Below are positions 43,152 to 52,140 of a stretch of 64,000 bases of DNA, one piece after another (positions within the stretch are counted from its first letter, which is position 1; each line of letters opens with the position of its first letter). Under the pieces are notes generated by a model. The model searched no databases, was not told where the DNA came from, and saw only the letters and a program-made list of their open reading frames with translations. The stretch is from Clostridia bacterium. Its GTDB lineage: Bacteria > Bacillota > Clostridia > Christensenellales > Borkfalkiaceae. Both the position numbers and the translations under genes were made by a program. The stretch lies in contig JAFTPK010000011.1 in assembly GCA_017463325.1 (NCBI GenBank), forward strand, positions 1 through 64,000. Reading direction: 5' to 3'.

Positions 43152-43180
43152 TTGCTTTTTGAAAGAAAATCTGTTATAAT
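43152..43180 (+). promoter_or_regulatory. Promoter for the metallophosphoesterase, leaderless arrangement
   Basis: TTGCTT at 43152-43157 and perfect TATAAT at 43175-43180, spacer 17. The ATG at 43187 begins seven bases after the -10 box, the normal distance of the transcription start itself, so the mRNA should have no leader. Confidence 0.8.
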
Positions 43181-43186
43181 AACGGC

Positions 43187-43954
43187 ATGAAGATTTATGC
43201 GATCGGTGATCTGCACCTGTCTACGAACTCCGAAAAGCCGATGGATATTTTCGGGGCGGGTTGGGAAAATCACTTTAAAAAAATCAAAAACGACTGGGAA
43301 AGAAAGGTGACGGACGAAGATATCGTGCTGATTCCCGGCGACATCAGCTGGGCAATGAAGTTGGAGGACGCCCTTGCCGATTTGGAGCTGCTTGCGCCGT
43401 TGAAAGGGAAAAAGGTGTTCATTCGCGGCAATCACGATTACTGGTGGAACGGCATTTCTAAAATCCGCGCCGCCGCTCCTACCGAGCAGTTCTTTTTCCT
43501 GCAAACGGACGCGATCAGAATAGAAAATTTCGTGTTCGTCGGTTCGCGCGGGTGGACTTGCCCCGGAAGCCCTGATTTTACCGAGCGCGACGAAAAGCTG
43601 TATAAGCGGGAGGCGGAGCGTTTTCGGCTTGCCTTAATCGAGGGGGAAAAGCTGAAAAAAGAGGGGGATACGCTGATCGCGCTCGTCCATTACCCTCCCT
43701 TTAATTTAAAGCGGGAGGAGTCGGCGTTTACAATGCTTTTTAAAGAGTACGGAGTGGATAAGGCGGTGTTCGGGCATTTGCACGGCTCTGCATTCTTTCC
43801 TATGTGTACGCAAAAGGACGGGATCGAGTATCTTCTCACTTCGTGTGATAAGACGGGATTTCAGTTGGTGGAAGTCCACCCGCGCGGAAATTTGGAAAAT
43901 TTCCGTGGCAATCCCCGCTCGAACCCTTTACAAGCGGGGAAAAATATGGTATAA
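43187..43954 (+). CDS. Calcineurin-like metallophosphoesterase
   Basis: 255 residues. The five metal-binding motifs are all present: GDLHL (D8, H10), PGDISW, RGNHDYWW, LVHYPP and FGHLHG. Two Mn or Fe ions would activate water to cleave a phosphoester, and the substrate is unknown. The start codon coincides with the predicted transcription start, and no ribosome site exists upstream, which points to a leaderless mRNA. The 3' end carries the promoter of the pyr operon (43927-43955). Confidence 0.9.
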   Translation: MKIYAIGDLHLSTNSEKPMDIFGAGWENHFKKIKNDWERKVTDEDIVLIPGDISWAMKLEDALADLELLAPLKGKKVFIRGNHDYWWNGISKIRAAAPTEQFFFLQTDAIRIENFVFVGSRGWTCPGSPDFTERDEKLYKREAERFRLALIEGEKLKKEGDTLIALVHYPPFNLKREESAFTMLFKEYGVDKAVFGHLHGSAFFPMCTQKDGIEYLLTSCDKTGFQLVEVHPRGNLENFRGNPRSNPLQAGKNMV

Positions 43955-43955
43955 T
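43927..43955 (+). promoter_or_regulatory. Promoter of the pyr operon
   Basis: TTTACA at 43927-43932 and perfect TATAAT at 43950-43955, spacer 17, lying inside the end of the metallophosphoesterase gene. Predicted start is near 43962. Confidence 0.78.
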
Positions 43956-43956
43956 T

Positions 43957-43987
43957 AGCCTTGGAAAAAATACGCCAAGGCTTTTTT
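43957..43987 (+). terminator. Terminator of the upstream gene, overlapping the pyr transcription start
   Basis: AGCCTTGG (43957-43964) pairs with CCAAGGCT (43975-43982), ten-base loop, then a T-run. RNA started at about 43962 lacks most of the left arm, so the hairpin should stop only read-through from upstream. Confidence 0.75.
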
Positions 43988-44018
43988 ACGGCAAAAAATA
44001 CAGAGCGGGAGAAAGAGT

Positions 44019-44948
44019 ATGCTCAAAAGAAAAGATATGTTGGGGCTGATCGACACGAGCGCGGAAGAGATCGACGAGATCTTGACGCTTGCGGCGGCCA
44101 TGAAAGCAAAGCTTCGCGCGGGAGAGAAGAAATTCGACGATCTTGCGGGAAAGACCTGCACCGTCCTCTTTTACGAAAATTCCACGAGAACGCGGACGAG
44201 CTTCGAGCAAGCGGCGAAATATCTCGGCGCGACAACGGTCAATATCGCCGCGGCAACCTCGTCGGTGGCGAAAGGGGAAACCCTCGTGGATACGGGAAAG
44301 ACGTTGGACGCACAGCGCAACGATTTTATCGTCATGCGCCATCCTATGGGAGGCGCGCCCTATCTTCTCGCAAAGACGGTAAAGGCGAGCGTTCTCAATG
44401 CAGGTGACGGCATGAACGAGCATCCGTCGCAAGCCCTTCTCGATATGCTCACCATGCGGGAGGAGTTCGGTACGCTGCGCGGGTTAAAGGTGGCGATTTT
44501 GGGCGACATCAAACATTCGCGCGTCGCCAAATCGAATTTGTTCGGTCTGAAAAAAATGGGCGCGGAGGTGACTATGTTCGCTCCCGAAACCCTGATTCCT
44601 AAGGACGTGGACAAGTTGGGGGCAAAGCTGTGTGTTTCAAGGGAAGAGGCGCTTGACGGCGCGGACGTTGTGATGGGGCTTCGGATCCAACTCGAACGCC
44701 AGCAGGCGGGCAATTTCCCCTCGCTTGGGGAATACGCGGCATTTTACGGCGTGGACGAAAAGACGCTCGGTTACGCTAAGCCCAACGCAATCGTGCTGCA
44801 CCCCGGGCCTGTGAATCGCGGCGTAGAGCTTACGAGCGGCGTGATCGACCACGAGCGGAGCCGTATCGAGGAACAGGTGCTGTCGGGCGTTGCCGTCCGT
44901 ATGGCGCTGATGAAGCTTTTGAACGAATACAGAGAACGCAATTGTTAA
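44019..44948 (+). CDS. pyrB: Aspartate carbamoyltransferase catalytic chain
   Basis: 309 residues. It joins carbamoyl phosphate and aspartate in step 2 of pyrimidine synthesis. Carbamoyl-phosphate site STRTRTSFE (residues 55-63), then TSSVAKGETLVDT (the 80s-loop Ser and Lys), MRHPMGGAPY, and HPSQALLDM. The aspartate site is seen in GLRIQLERQ and HPGPVNRGVE. No pyrI regulatory chain follows. GGGAG precedes the ATG. It is the first gene of pyrB-C-F-K-unknown-D-E. Confidence 0.96.
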   Translation: MLKRKDMLGLIDTSAEEIDEILTLAAAMKAKLRAGEKKFDDLAGKTCTVLFYENSTRTRTSFEQAAKYLGATTVNIAAATSSVAKGETLVDTGKTLDAQRNDFIVMRHPMGGAPYLLAKTVKASVLNAGDGMNEHPSQALLDMLTMREEFGTLRGLKVAILGDIKHSRVAKSNLFGLKKMGAEVTMFAPETLIPKDVDKLGAKLCVSREEALDGADVVMGLRIQLERQQAGNFPSLGEYAAFYGVDEKTLGYAKPNAIVLHPGPVNRGVELTSGVIDHERSRIEEQVLSGVAVRMALMKLLNEYRERNC

Positions 44949-44961
44949 AAGGAGAAGAGAG

Positions 44962-46224
44962 ATGATCGTTAGAAACGGTAACGTGGTTTTTAGAACGGGG
45001 GTCGAAAAAAAAGACGTTCTCTTGAAAGACGGCAAGATTATCAAGATTGCGGACTATATCGAAAGTGACGGCGAAAGGGAGATCGACGCGAGCGGCTTGC
45101 ACGTTTTTCCCGGGCTTATTGATATGCACGTGCATTTACGGGAGCCTGGCTTTGAACGCAAGGAAAATATTGAGAGCGGCGCGCGGGCGGCGGTCAAGGG
45201 CGGATTTACGCAAATTTGCTGTATGCCCAACACCAACCCCGTTGCGGATAATAAGGTAGTGATTAGCTATATCGTCAATCGCGCGAAAGAGGTAGGGCTT
45301 TGTAAAGTACGCCCGATCGGCGCGATCACAAAAGGAGAAAAGGGCGAGGAGCTTGCAGGGATCGGCGGTATGAAAAAAGCGGGTGCCGTAGCGATTTCCG
45401 ACGACGGAGTGACGGTAAAGGATACCCGTTTGATGTACAACGCTATGCAATACGCAAAGGGCTTTGGGTTGAAATGCCTGTGCCATTGCGAGGATAAATC
45501 GCTTGTGGACGGCGGTGTTGTCAACGAGGGACTGAGCGCGACGATCGCAGGGTTGAAAGGCATATCGCGGGCGAGCGAGGATATTGTGATCGCTCGGGAA
45601 ATTGCCCTTGCCGAGAGCCTCGACTGCCCCGTGCATATCTGTCACGTTTCGACGCATAGCGGGGTACGGCTCATTCGCGACGCCAAGCGTGCGGGGATCA
45701 AGGTGACGGCGGAAACCTGCCCGCATTACTATTCGGTGACGGACGAGATCGTTCGCACCTACGATACGAACACCAAGGTAAATCCTCCCATTCGCGAAGA
45801 GATTGACAAGCAGGCGATTTTGGCGGGCTTAAAGGACGGTACGTTAGATTGTATCGTGACCGACCACGCCCCCCACCACGAGGACGACAAGAACGTCGAA
45901 TACAATCTTGCGGCGTTCGGGATTAGCGGCATTGAAACCTCGCTCGGCTTCGCCCTCAAATACCTGTACGAGGCGGGCGTATTGACCCTTTCCGAAATTG
46001 CGGAAAAGATGTCCTACAATCCCGCGCAAATCTTGGGGCTTGACGGCGGCGAGATCGCGGAAGGCAAGGCGGCAGATCTGACGATCGTAAACGTGGACGA
46101 AAGCTTTGTGGTGGATAGCTCGAAATTCGAGAGCAAGGGTAAAAATACGCCGTTTAACGGCTACGAACTGCGCGGGGTGGTGAAATATACCCTCGTGGAC
46201 GGCGACGTCAAATATCAAGCGTAA
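44962..46224 (+). CDS. pyrC: Dihydroorotase
   Basis: 420 residues, type I (long, amidohydrolase) class typical of Firmicutes. It closes carbamoyl aspartate to dihydroorotate. Metal site: DMHVHLREPG (H56, H58, R60), FCH-type HCEDKS, HICHVST, and TDHAPHHEDD with the catalytic Asp. AAGGAG precedes the start, 13 bases after pyrB. Gene order fits a biosynthetic operon. Confidence 0.96.
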   Translation: MIVRNGNVVFRTGVEKKDVLLKDGKIIKIADYIESDGEREIDASGLHVFPGLIDMHVHLREPGFERKENIESGARAAVKGGFTQICCMPNTNPVADNKVVISYIVNRAKEVGLCKVRPIGAITKGEKGEELAGIGGMKKAGAVAISDDGVTVKDTRLMYNAMQYAKGFGLKCLCHCEDKSLVDGGVVNEGLSATIAGLKGISRASEDIVIAREIALAESLDCPVHICHVSTHSGVRLIRDAKRAGIKVTAETCPHYYSVTDEIVRTYDTNTKVNPPIREEIDKQAILAGLKDGTLDCIVTDHAPHHEDDKNVEYNLAAFGISGIETSLGFALKYLYEAGVLTLSEIAEKMSYNPAQILGLDGGEIAEGKAADLTIVNVDESFVVDSSKFESKGKNTPFNGYELRGVVKYTLVDGDVKYQA

Positions 46225-46234
46225 GGAGAATAGT

Positions 46235-47143
46235 ATGATTACCGATCAACTTATTGAAAAAATCGTTGCAATGCAAAACCCGACCTGTGTAGGTCTTGAC
46301 ACCCTCTTCGACTATTTGCCCGACGGTATGAAAGCGGGGGCGGTCAGCTTTGAGGACGCCGCGGAGCGTATCTTTGAATTTAATAAAAAACTGATCGACA
46401 CCCTGTATCCCGTAGTGCCCTCCGTAAAGGTGCAGATCGCTTACTACGAAATGTACGGCGTTGCGGGCATGAAGGCGTATGAGGAAACGCTCAAATACGC
46501 GGCGGAAAAGGGGCTGGTCGTCATTGCAGATGCAAAGCGTAACGACATAGGCTCTACGGCGTCCTGTTATGCAAAGACCTTCCTTGGCGAAACGGAGGTG
46601 AATGGAAACGCCTACAAGCCTTTCCCTGCCGATTACGTCACCGTCAACGGGTATTTGGGTACGGACGGGATCGCGCCGTTTGTGGAACAATGTGAAAAGA
46701 ACGACAAAGGCATTTTCGTCCTTGTAAAGACCTCCAACCCGTCAAGCGGGGAATTGCAAAACCTCGTCCTCGAAAACGGCAAAGCCGTGTACGAATACAT
46801 GGGTGGCCTCGTAGAGAAATGGGGAGAGAGCACGATCGGCAAGTACGGCTATTCGGCTGTCGGTGCGGTGGTAGGGGCGACGCACCCGCAGGAGGCGGCG
46901 CGCCTTCGCGAGCTGTTGCCGCACACCTTCTTCCTGATCCCCGGCTACGGCGCGCAGGGCGGGAACGCGGAAATGCTGAAAAGCTGCTTTGGCAAAAACG
47001 GGCTTGGGGGCGTTGTCAACAATTCCCGCGGGATCCTTTGCGCATACAAGAAAAACGGCGGCACCTATTACGAAGCGGCGCTTGCGGCGTGTAAGGCAAT
47101 GCAGGCAGACCTTTCGTCCGTGATCGGGAAAATGAGTTATTGA
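46235..47143 (+). CDS. pyrF: Orotidine-5'-phosphate decarboxylase, long (type 2) form
   Basis: 302 residues, longer than the common 230-240 residue form. It converts OMP to UMP. The catalytic array is DAKRNDIGSTA (D99, K101, D104), with CVGLDTLFDYLP at the start and LIPGYGAQGGN as the phosphate loop. AAGGAG precedes the start. The stop is 4 bases from pyrK. Confidence 0.95.
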   Translation: MITDQLIEKIVAMQNPTCVGLDTLFDYLPDGMKAGAVSFEDAAERIFEFNKKLIDTLYPVVPSVKVQIAYYEMYGVAGMKAYEETLKYAAEKGLVVIADAKRNDIGSTASCYAKTFLGETEVNGNAYKPFPADYVTVNGYLGTDGIAPFVEQCEKNDKGIFVLVKTSNPSSGELQNLVLENGKAVYEYMGGLVEKWGESTIGKYGYSAVGAVVGATHPQEAARLRELLPHTFFLIPGYGAQGGNAEMLKSCFGKNGLGGVVNNSRGILCAYKKNGGTYYEAALAACKAMQADLSSVIGKMSY

Positions 47144-47147
47144 GATT

Positions 47148-47903
47148 ATGAAAGAGTATCAGGCAGTTATCGTAGAAAATAAAGAAATTGCAAACGGCAT
47201 TTGTTCGGTGACCTTTGCGCTTCCTGTGGCGACTAAGGTGCGCGCGGGGCAGTTTGGGGATATTGCCGTCGGCGGCACACATCTTCTTCGCCGTCCGATC
47301 GCGATTTGTAAAGTGGAAGAAAACCTCGTCACCTTTTGCTATCAGGTAAAAGGGGAGGGTACGCAAAGGCTCAAAGAAATGAAAGTGGGCGAGGAAACCT
47401 CCGTACTTATGCCGCTTGGAAACGGGTTTTTCGTCGAGGAAACGGAAAAGGAAGTTGCCCTCGTGGGCGGCGGTGTGGGGATTTTTCCCTTGATTTCCGT
47501 GCTTCGGGAATATGCGGGCAAAAAGACGATCAACGCGTACATGGGTTTTAGAAACAAGGGCGCCGTGTGCGGGTTAGAGGAATTTGAAAAGGCGGATAAG
47601 TTCGTCGGTGTGACGGACGATGGCAGCTACGGCGAAAAAATGAACTCGGTACAGGCGTTCGCGGCTGACTTAGAAAAAGGCTACCGCCCCGACGTCGTGC
47701 TTTCCTGTGGGCCGCTGCCTATGCTCAAAGCACTCAAAAAGCTTGTGGAAGAAAAAAATATCCCCTGCTACGTTTCCTTAGAGGAGAGAATGGGTTGCGG
47801 GATCGGTGCCTGTCTTGTTTGCGTGTGCGATTTGAGTAGCGGCGCAAAAGCAAGAGTGTGTAAGGACGGCCCTGTCTTTAACGTGACAGAGGTAGAGCTT
47901 TAA
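47148..47903 (+). CDS. pyrK: Dihydroorotate dehydrogenase B, electron-transfer subunit
   Basis: 251 residues. It carries FAD and a [2Fe-2S] cluster and passes electrons from PyrD to NAD+. An FAD domain with LRRPIAI is followed by an NAD domain with ALVGGGVGIFP-type glycine loop. The cluster ligands are C217, C222, C225 and C238. The ribosome site is poor, so translation probably depends on pyrF. The TAA stop shares its last A with the next ATG. Confidence 0.94.
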   Translation: MKEYQAVIVENKEIANGICSVTFALPVATKVRAGQFGDIAVGGTHLLRRPIAICKVEENLVTFCYQVKGEGTQRLKEMKVGEETSVLMPLGNGFFVEETEKEVALVGGGVGIFPLISVLREYAGKKTINAYMGFRNKGAVCGLEEFEKADKFVGVTDDGSYGEKMNSVQAFAADLEKGYRPDVVLSCGPLPMLKALKKLVEEKNIPCYVSLEERMGCGIGACLVCVCDLSSGAKARVCKDGPVFNVTEVEL

Positions 47904-48358
47904 TGGAGGTGCTCGCGAGAAAAAAACGGGGCATGACCGTATTGTACGCGATTGTCGGCGTTATCACCGCGGCGTTGTTTACGGTTTCGGTTACAATTTT
48001 GCCGAAATCGGCAGACCCGTTCGTTATCCTTTTGATCGGACTGTTTGGCGTGGTATGCGTAGGGCTTTGCGTAAAAGAGTGCGTGCTCTCGGCGAGGACG
48101 CCCGACGTCATTTTACAAACGGACGGAAAGACGCTCTACCTGCCAAAAGGCAAACAGATTTCCGTGCTTGCCGTGCAAAAGGTGGAATATAAGCGTGCTT
48201 CGGCTCGCGGGTTTCAATATGATTACGGGAAATTGATGCTGATCACGGCGAACGGACGGTATACGTTTCATTACGTGGACGAGGTGGTAGAGGCGCATAA
48301 CGCGCTGATTGCGCTGATGATGAAGCTGCGCGAGGAAAAGACGGAGAAAGAGGAATAA
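47903..48358 (+). CDS. Unknown two-helix membrane protein inside the pyr operon
   Basis: 151 residues. Two hydrophobic segments at about 12-33 and 39-60 are followed by a cytoplasmic beta-rich domain of about 85 residues (DVILQTDGKTLYLP, VEYKRASARGFQYDYGKLMLITANG, YTFHYVDEV) that resembles bacterial PH-like domains. It starts on the last base of pyrK and ends 3 bases before pyrD, splitting two subunits of one enzyme. No known pyrimidine gene matches. A role in membrane placement of the PyrK-PyrD complex or in uptake is possible but unsupported. It could also be a passenger. Confidence 0.75.
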   Translation: MEVLARKKRGMTVLYAIVGVITAALFTVSVTILPKSADPFVILLIGLFGVVCVGLCVKECVLSARTPDVILQTDGKTLYLPKGKQISVLAVQKVEYKRASARGFQYDYGKLMLITANGRYTFHYVDEVVEAHNALIALMMKLREEKTEKEE

Positions 48359-48361
48359 ACT

Positions 48362-49279
48362 ATGGCGAATTTATCAGTAAATCTTTGCGGGGTGGCTTTG
48401 AAAAACCCCGTGATCGCGGCGTCGGGCACCTTTGGGTTCGGTCGTGAATTTCATGAACTGTACGATATAGGAACGCTTGGCGGCGTTTCCACGAAAGGCT
48501 TGACGAACGAGCTTCGGCTGGGTAACCCCACCCCCCGTATTGCGGAGAGCAGAGGGGTAATTCTCAACGCCGTGGGCTTGCAAAACCCCGGGGTAAAGCA
48601 CTTTATTGACTACGACCTTGACTGGCTGAAAGGTACGGGTACGGCGGTGATCGCCAACGTTGCGGGCAAGACCTTGGAGGACTATCAAGCGATTTGCGAA
48701 ACGCTGGACGGAAAGGTGGACATGATCGAGCTGAACATTTCCTGTCCCAACGTCAAAAGTGGCGGCATGGCGTTCGGTATTAAGCCTGAAACGGTGGAGG
48801 AAGTGACGCGGGTCGCAAAAAGCGGCTTAAAAAAGACCCCTTTGATGGTCAAGCTTTCGCCCAACGTGGAAAGCATTGCCACCAACGCGCTTGCGGCGCA
48901 GAGCGGCGGTGCCGATTGCGTGTCGCTCATCAATACTCTGACGGGCATGGCGATCGACATTGAGCGAAGAAAGCCTATTATCGCCAACAACACGGGCGGC
49001 GTATCAGGCGCGGGGGTAAAGCCGATTGCGGTGCGTATGGTTTACGAGGTGGCGCAGGCGGTGAAAATTCCCGTTGTCGGTATGGGCGGGATCACGCGCG
49101 CGGAGGACGCGATCGAATTTTTAATGGCGGGCGCGACGGCGGTGCAGGTGGGTACGGCGAATTTTACCGACCCGTATGCTATGCCTAAAATCATTCAAGG
49201 CTTGGACGCGTGGTGCGATAAGCACGGCGTGAAAAACGTTTCCGAATTGACGGGAACGCTTACCCTCAATCAAAGATAA
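48362..49279 (+). CDS. pyrD: Dihydroorotate dehydrogenase B, catalytic subunit
   Basis: 305 residues, class 1B FMN barrel. It oxidises dihydroorotate to orotate. The N-terminus LKNPVIAASGTFGFG, the FMN region NISCPNVKSGG with catalytic Cys (C-P-N), NTLTGMAID, GGVSGAGVKPIAVRMVYE and VGMGGI are all typical. AGAGGAA precedes the start. It works with PyrK, from which it is separated here by one gene. Confidence 0.96.
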   Translation: MANLSVNLCGVALKNPVIAASGTFGFGREFHELYDIGTLGGVSTKGLTNELRLGNPTPRIAESRGVILNAVGLQNPGVKHFIDYDLDWLKGTGTAVIANVAGKTLEDYQAICETLDGKVDMIELNISCPNVKSGGMAFGIKPETVEEVTRVAKSGLKKTPLMVKLSPNVESIATNALAAQSGGADCVSLINTLTGMAIDIERRKPIIANNTGGVSGAGVKPIAVRMVYEVAQAVKIPVVGMGGITRAEDAIEFLMAGATAVQVGTANFTDPYAMPKIIQGLDAWCDKHGVKNVSELTGTLTLNQR

Positions 49280-49293
49280 AGGAGAGAAAGAAA

Positions 49294-49959
49294 ATGGCAC
49301 TTACGTATAAGCAAGAATTTATTCGTTTCATGGTAGATAACGGGGTTCTGCGTTTTGGCGAGTTTACTTTAAAAAGCGGTAGAAAGGCTCCCTATTTCAT
49401 CAATACGGGCAATTATAAGACGGGCAAACAGCTTGCAAAGCTCGGCGAATACTACGCGGCGTGTATCGAAAACAACGGCTTGGAAGCGGAAACGCTTGTA
49501 GGCCCCGCGTATAAAGGGATTCCCCTTTCCGTCGCAACGGCAATCGCTTTGGCGAGCGGCTATAATAAGGAACTCAATTACTGTTTCGACCGTAAGGAGA
49601 TCAAGGATCACGGCGAGGGTGGTCTGTTCGTTGGGAAACAGCTTCAAGACGGAGAAAAGGTAATTATTATCGAGGACGTAATGACGTCGGGGAAAGCGCT
49701 TCGCGAGATTTTGCCTAAGCTTGCCGCGGCGGCAACCGTTGATATCGTCGGTATGATTATTTCCGTGGACAGAAATGAAAAGGCGCTTGACAGCGAGAAG
49801 TCGGCGGTGCGTCAGGCGAAAGAGGAATACGGCGTGGACGTGTACTCGGTCGTCACTATGAACGACATTATCGAGGCGATCGAACAGGGCGTGATCGAGG
49901 GGAAAGAGCACCTTCCCGCTATGTACGAATATCGCGCGCAATACGGAGCAAAAGAGTAA
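49294..49959 (+). CDS. pyrE: Orotate phosphoribosyltransferase
   Basis: 221 residues. It adds ribose-5-phosphate from PRPP to orotate. The PRPP-binding motif is VIIIEDVMTSGKALRE. FDRKEIKDHGEGG is the flexible catalytic loop with Lys. FTLKSGRKAPYFINTGN is the usual N-terminal region. AAAGGAG precedes the start. The stop directly abuts galM. Confidence 0.96.
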   Translation: MALTYKQEFIRFMVDNGVLRFGEFTLKSGRKAPYFINTGNYKTGKQLAKLGEYYAACIENNGLEAETLVGPAYKGIPLSVATAIALASGYNKELNYCFDRKEIKDHGEGGLFVGKQLQDGEKVIIIEDVMTSGKALREILPKLAAAATVDIVGMIISVDRNEKALDSEKSAVRQAKEEYGVDVYSVVTMNDIIEAIEQGVIEGKEHLPAMYEYRAQYGAKE

Positions 49960-51027
49960 ATGAAGACGAAAGTTACGGCAAAGCCGTTTGGGATTTTACA
50001 AGACGGGCGGGAAGTGACCGCTTATACGCTGCATAGCGGCGAGAGCTACGTGACGGTGCTCGATTTGGGCGGGATCGTCCATAGCGTCGTCGTGCCCGAT
50101 CAAGCGGGTGCGCTCGTTGACGTGGCGCTCGGCTACGACACACCGCAAGAATATTTTGATAAGGGCGGCAGTCTTGGCGTGATTTGCGGTCGGTTTGCCA
50201 ACCGTATCGAAAAGGGCAATTTGACGGTGGACGGCACGACCTATCATTTGTATACGAGCGATCGCGGCAACCATATCCACGGCGGCAAGGTTGGCTTTGC
50301 CAAAAAAATTTGGCAAGCGGAGATCATAACGGATAAAGCGGGGAACGAGGAGCTTTCCCTTTCCCTGTATTCGCCTGACGGAGAAGAAAATTATCCGGGG
50401 AATTTAAAGGTGCAAGTCATTTATTCGTTCGTGGACGGGGCGTTGACGCTAGACTATATCGCCCTCTCGGATAAGGCGACGGCGATCAACCTCACTAACC
50501 ACGCATATTTCAATTTGAACGGGGCAGGGTCGGGTTCAGCGCTGTTGCACACCCTTTGGCTGGATGCGGAGAGCTACCTTTCGACGGACGCTACTATGAT
50601 TCCGCGCGCCGTAAAAAAGGTGGCGGGAACCCCCTTTGATTTCCGTGTTCCCAAAACGGTGAAAGAAGGCGACGAGCTTTTGTCTTCGGACGAGGATCTG
50701 CAAAAAGGGCAGGGGTTCGATCATTGTTTCCTTTTGAAAAAGGGGAGAGATCGTTCTCGTCCGTTTGCAATTCTTCGCGGGGAGAAGACGGGGATAGAGC
50801 TGCAATGCTTTACCACGCAGCCCTCCGTGCAGCTGTACGCGGGTAACTTTTTAAAAATGGAAGGCAAGGGCGGCAAATATTACGGGCGTTGCGACGGGCT
50901 TTGCTTGGAAACGCAAGAACCGCCCGATAACGTAAACCAGCCGCCTCTTCAAGAATACGGCTATTCGGTGTATGCGGCAGGGGAAGTGTATCATTATATC
51001 ACTCGTTTCGCGTTTGGAACAGTATAA
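49960..51027 (+). CDS. galM: Aldose 1-epimerase (mutarotase)
   Basis: 355 residues. It interconverts alpha and beta anomers of aldoses such as glucose and galactose. Family motifs are GVICGRFANRIEKG, NHIHGG with the conserved His, INLTNHAYFNLNG (second catalytic His), GQGFDHCF, and ETQEPPDNVNQP with the catalytic Glu. It begins right after the pyrE stop with a weak ribosome site, so translation is likely coupled. Its metabolic link to pyrimidines is unclear. Confidence 0.94.
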   Translation: MKTKVTAKPFGILQDGREVTAYTLHSGESYVTVLDLGGIVHSVVVPDQAGALVDVALGYDTPQEYFDKGGSLGVICGRFANRIEKGNLTVDGTTYHLYTSDRGNHIHGGKVGFAKKIWQAEIITDKAGNEELSLSLYSPDGEENYPGNLKVQVIYSFVDGALTLDYIALSDKATAINLTNHAYFNLNGAGSGSALLHTLWLDAESYLSTDATMIPRAVKKVAGTPFDFRVPKTVKEGDELLSSDEDLQKGQGFDHCFLLKKGRDRSRPFAILRGEKTGIELQCFTTQPSVQLYAGNFLKMEGKGGKYYGRCDGLCLETQEPPDNVNQPPLQEYGYSVYAAGEVYHYITRFAFGTV

Positions 51028-51036
51028 GGAGAAAGC

Positions 51037-52083
51037 ATGAAAAATATTATTTTGACGGGGGATCGCCCCTCGGGGAAATTGCATATCGGGCATTACGTAG
51101 GTTCGCTCAAACGCCGTGTGGAGCTGCAAAACAGCGGCAAATTTGATAAGATTTATATTATGATTGCGGACGCGCAAGCGCTTACCGATAATTTTAATAA
51201 CCCCGAAAAGGTACGCGCGAATATCACGGAAGTGGCGCTTGATTATATGGCTTGCGGGATTGATCCTGCAAAATCGACTATCTTCGTGCAATCGCATATC
51301 GCGGAGCTGACAGAGCTGACCTTTTATTATATGAACCTCGTCACTCTTTCCCGTTTGCAGAGAAACCCGACGGTAAAGGCGGAGATCAAGCAGAAAAATT
51401 TTGAGATGTCCCTGCCTATGGGCTTTTTAACCTATCCCGTGTCGCAGGCGGCGGATATTACGGCGTTCGGGGCGAACACGGTGCCTGTGGGGGAAGATCA
51501 GCTTCCTATGATCGAGCAGGCGCGTGAGATCGTCAGAAGCTTTAACGGGCTGTACGGCGAAACGCTGATCGAGCCGAAAGCGGTACTCCCCGAGAGTAAG
51601 TCCTGTTTACGGCTTCCGGGTACGGACGGTATGGCGAAAATGAGTAAATCGCTTGGGAACTGTATTTATCTTTCGGACAGCGCGGACGAGATCAAGCGTA
51701 AGGTGATGGGAATGTATACCGACCCCAACCATATCAAGGTCACCGATCCCGGCGACACCGAGCATAACCCCACCTTTATTTATTTGGACGCCTTTTCGAC
51801 GGACGAGCATTTCAAAAAATATCTTCCCGAATACGCAAATCTTGCCGAATTGAAAGCGCATTACGAGCGCGGCGGCTTAGGGGATATGAAAGTAAAGCGC
51901 TTGCTCAACGAGGTTATGCAAGAAACGCTTGCACCCATCAGAGCGAGAAGAGAGGAGCTTGCCAAGGATATTCCCGCCGTTTGGGAGATGCTGAAAAAGG
52001 GCAGCTTCGAGGCGCGCGAGGTTGCGGCAGAAATGCTTTCCAAAGTGAAAAAGGCAATGAAGATTGATTACTTTAACGAGTAA
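51037..52083 (+). CDS. trpS: Tryptophanyl-tRNA synthetase
   Basis: 348 residues, class I synthetase of normal length. The HIGH motif appears as [11 protein letters not shown] and the KMSKS motif as residues 201-205. GDRPSG is the bacterial N-terminal signature. AAGGAG precedes the start, 9 bases after galM, so it is probably read from the pyr operon. No T-box leader is present, since there is no space for one. Confidence 0.95.
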   Translation: MKNIILTGDRPSGKLHIGHYVGSLKRRVELQNSGKFDKIYIMIADAQALTDNFNNPEKVRANITEVALDYMACGIDPAKSTIFVQSHIAELTELTFYYMNLVTLSRLQRNPTVKAEIKQKNFEMSLPMGFLTYPVSQAADITAFGANTVPVGEDQLPMIEQAREIVRSFNGLYGETLIEPKAVLPESKSCLRLPGTDGMAKMSKSLGNCIYLSDSADEIKRKVMGMYTDPNHIKVTDPGDTEHNPTFIYLDAFSTDEHFKKYLPEYANLAELKAHYERGGLGDMKVKRLLNEVMQETLAPIRARREELAKDIPAVWEMLKKGSFEAREVAAEMLSKVKKAMKIDYFNE

Positions 52084-52140
52084 ATGAACGGGGCAGGTAC
52101 GCCTTGAATAAAATAAAAGAACGAACATAGAGGTAATAAT

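Noticed and set aside
43962-44018. PyrR-type attenuator in the pyr leader
   Set aside because: The leader is about 57 bases and shows only the upstream terminator. No antiterminator pairing or conserved PyrR loop is seen.
52084-52140. T-box leader before proS or trpS
   Set aside because: The gaps are 57 and 9 bases, too short for a T-box, and no AGGGTGG-type sequence is present.
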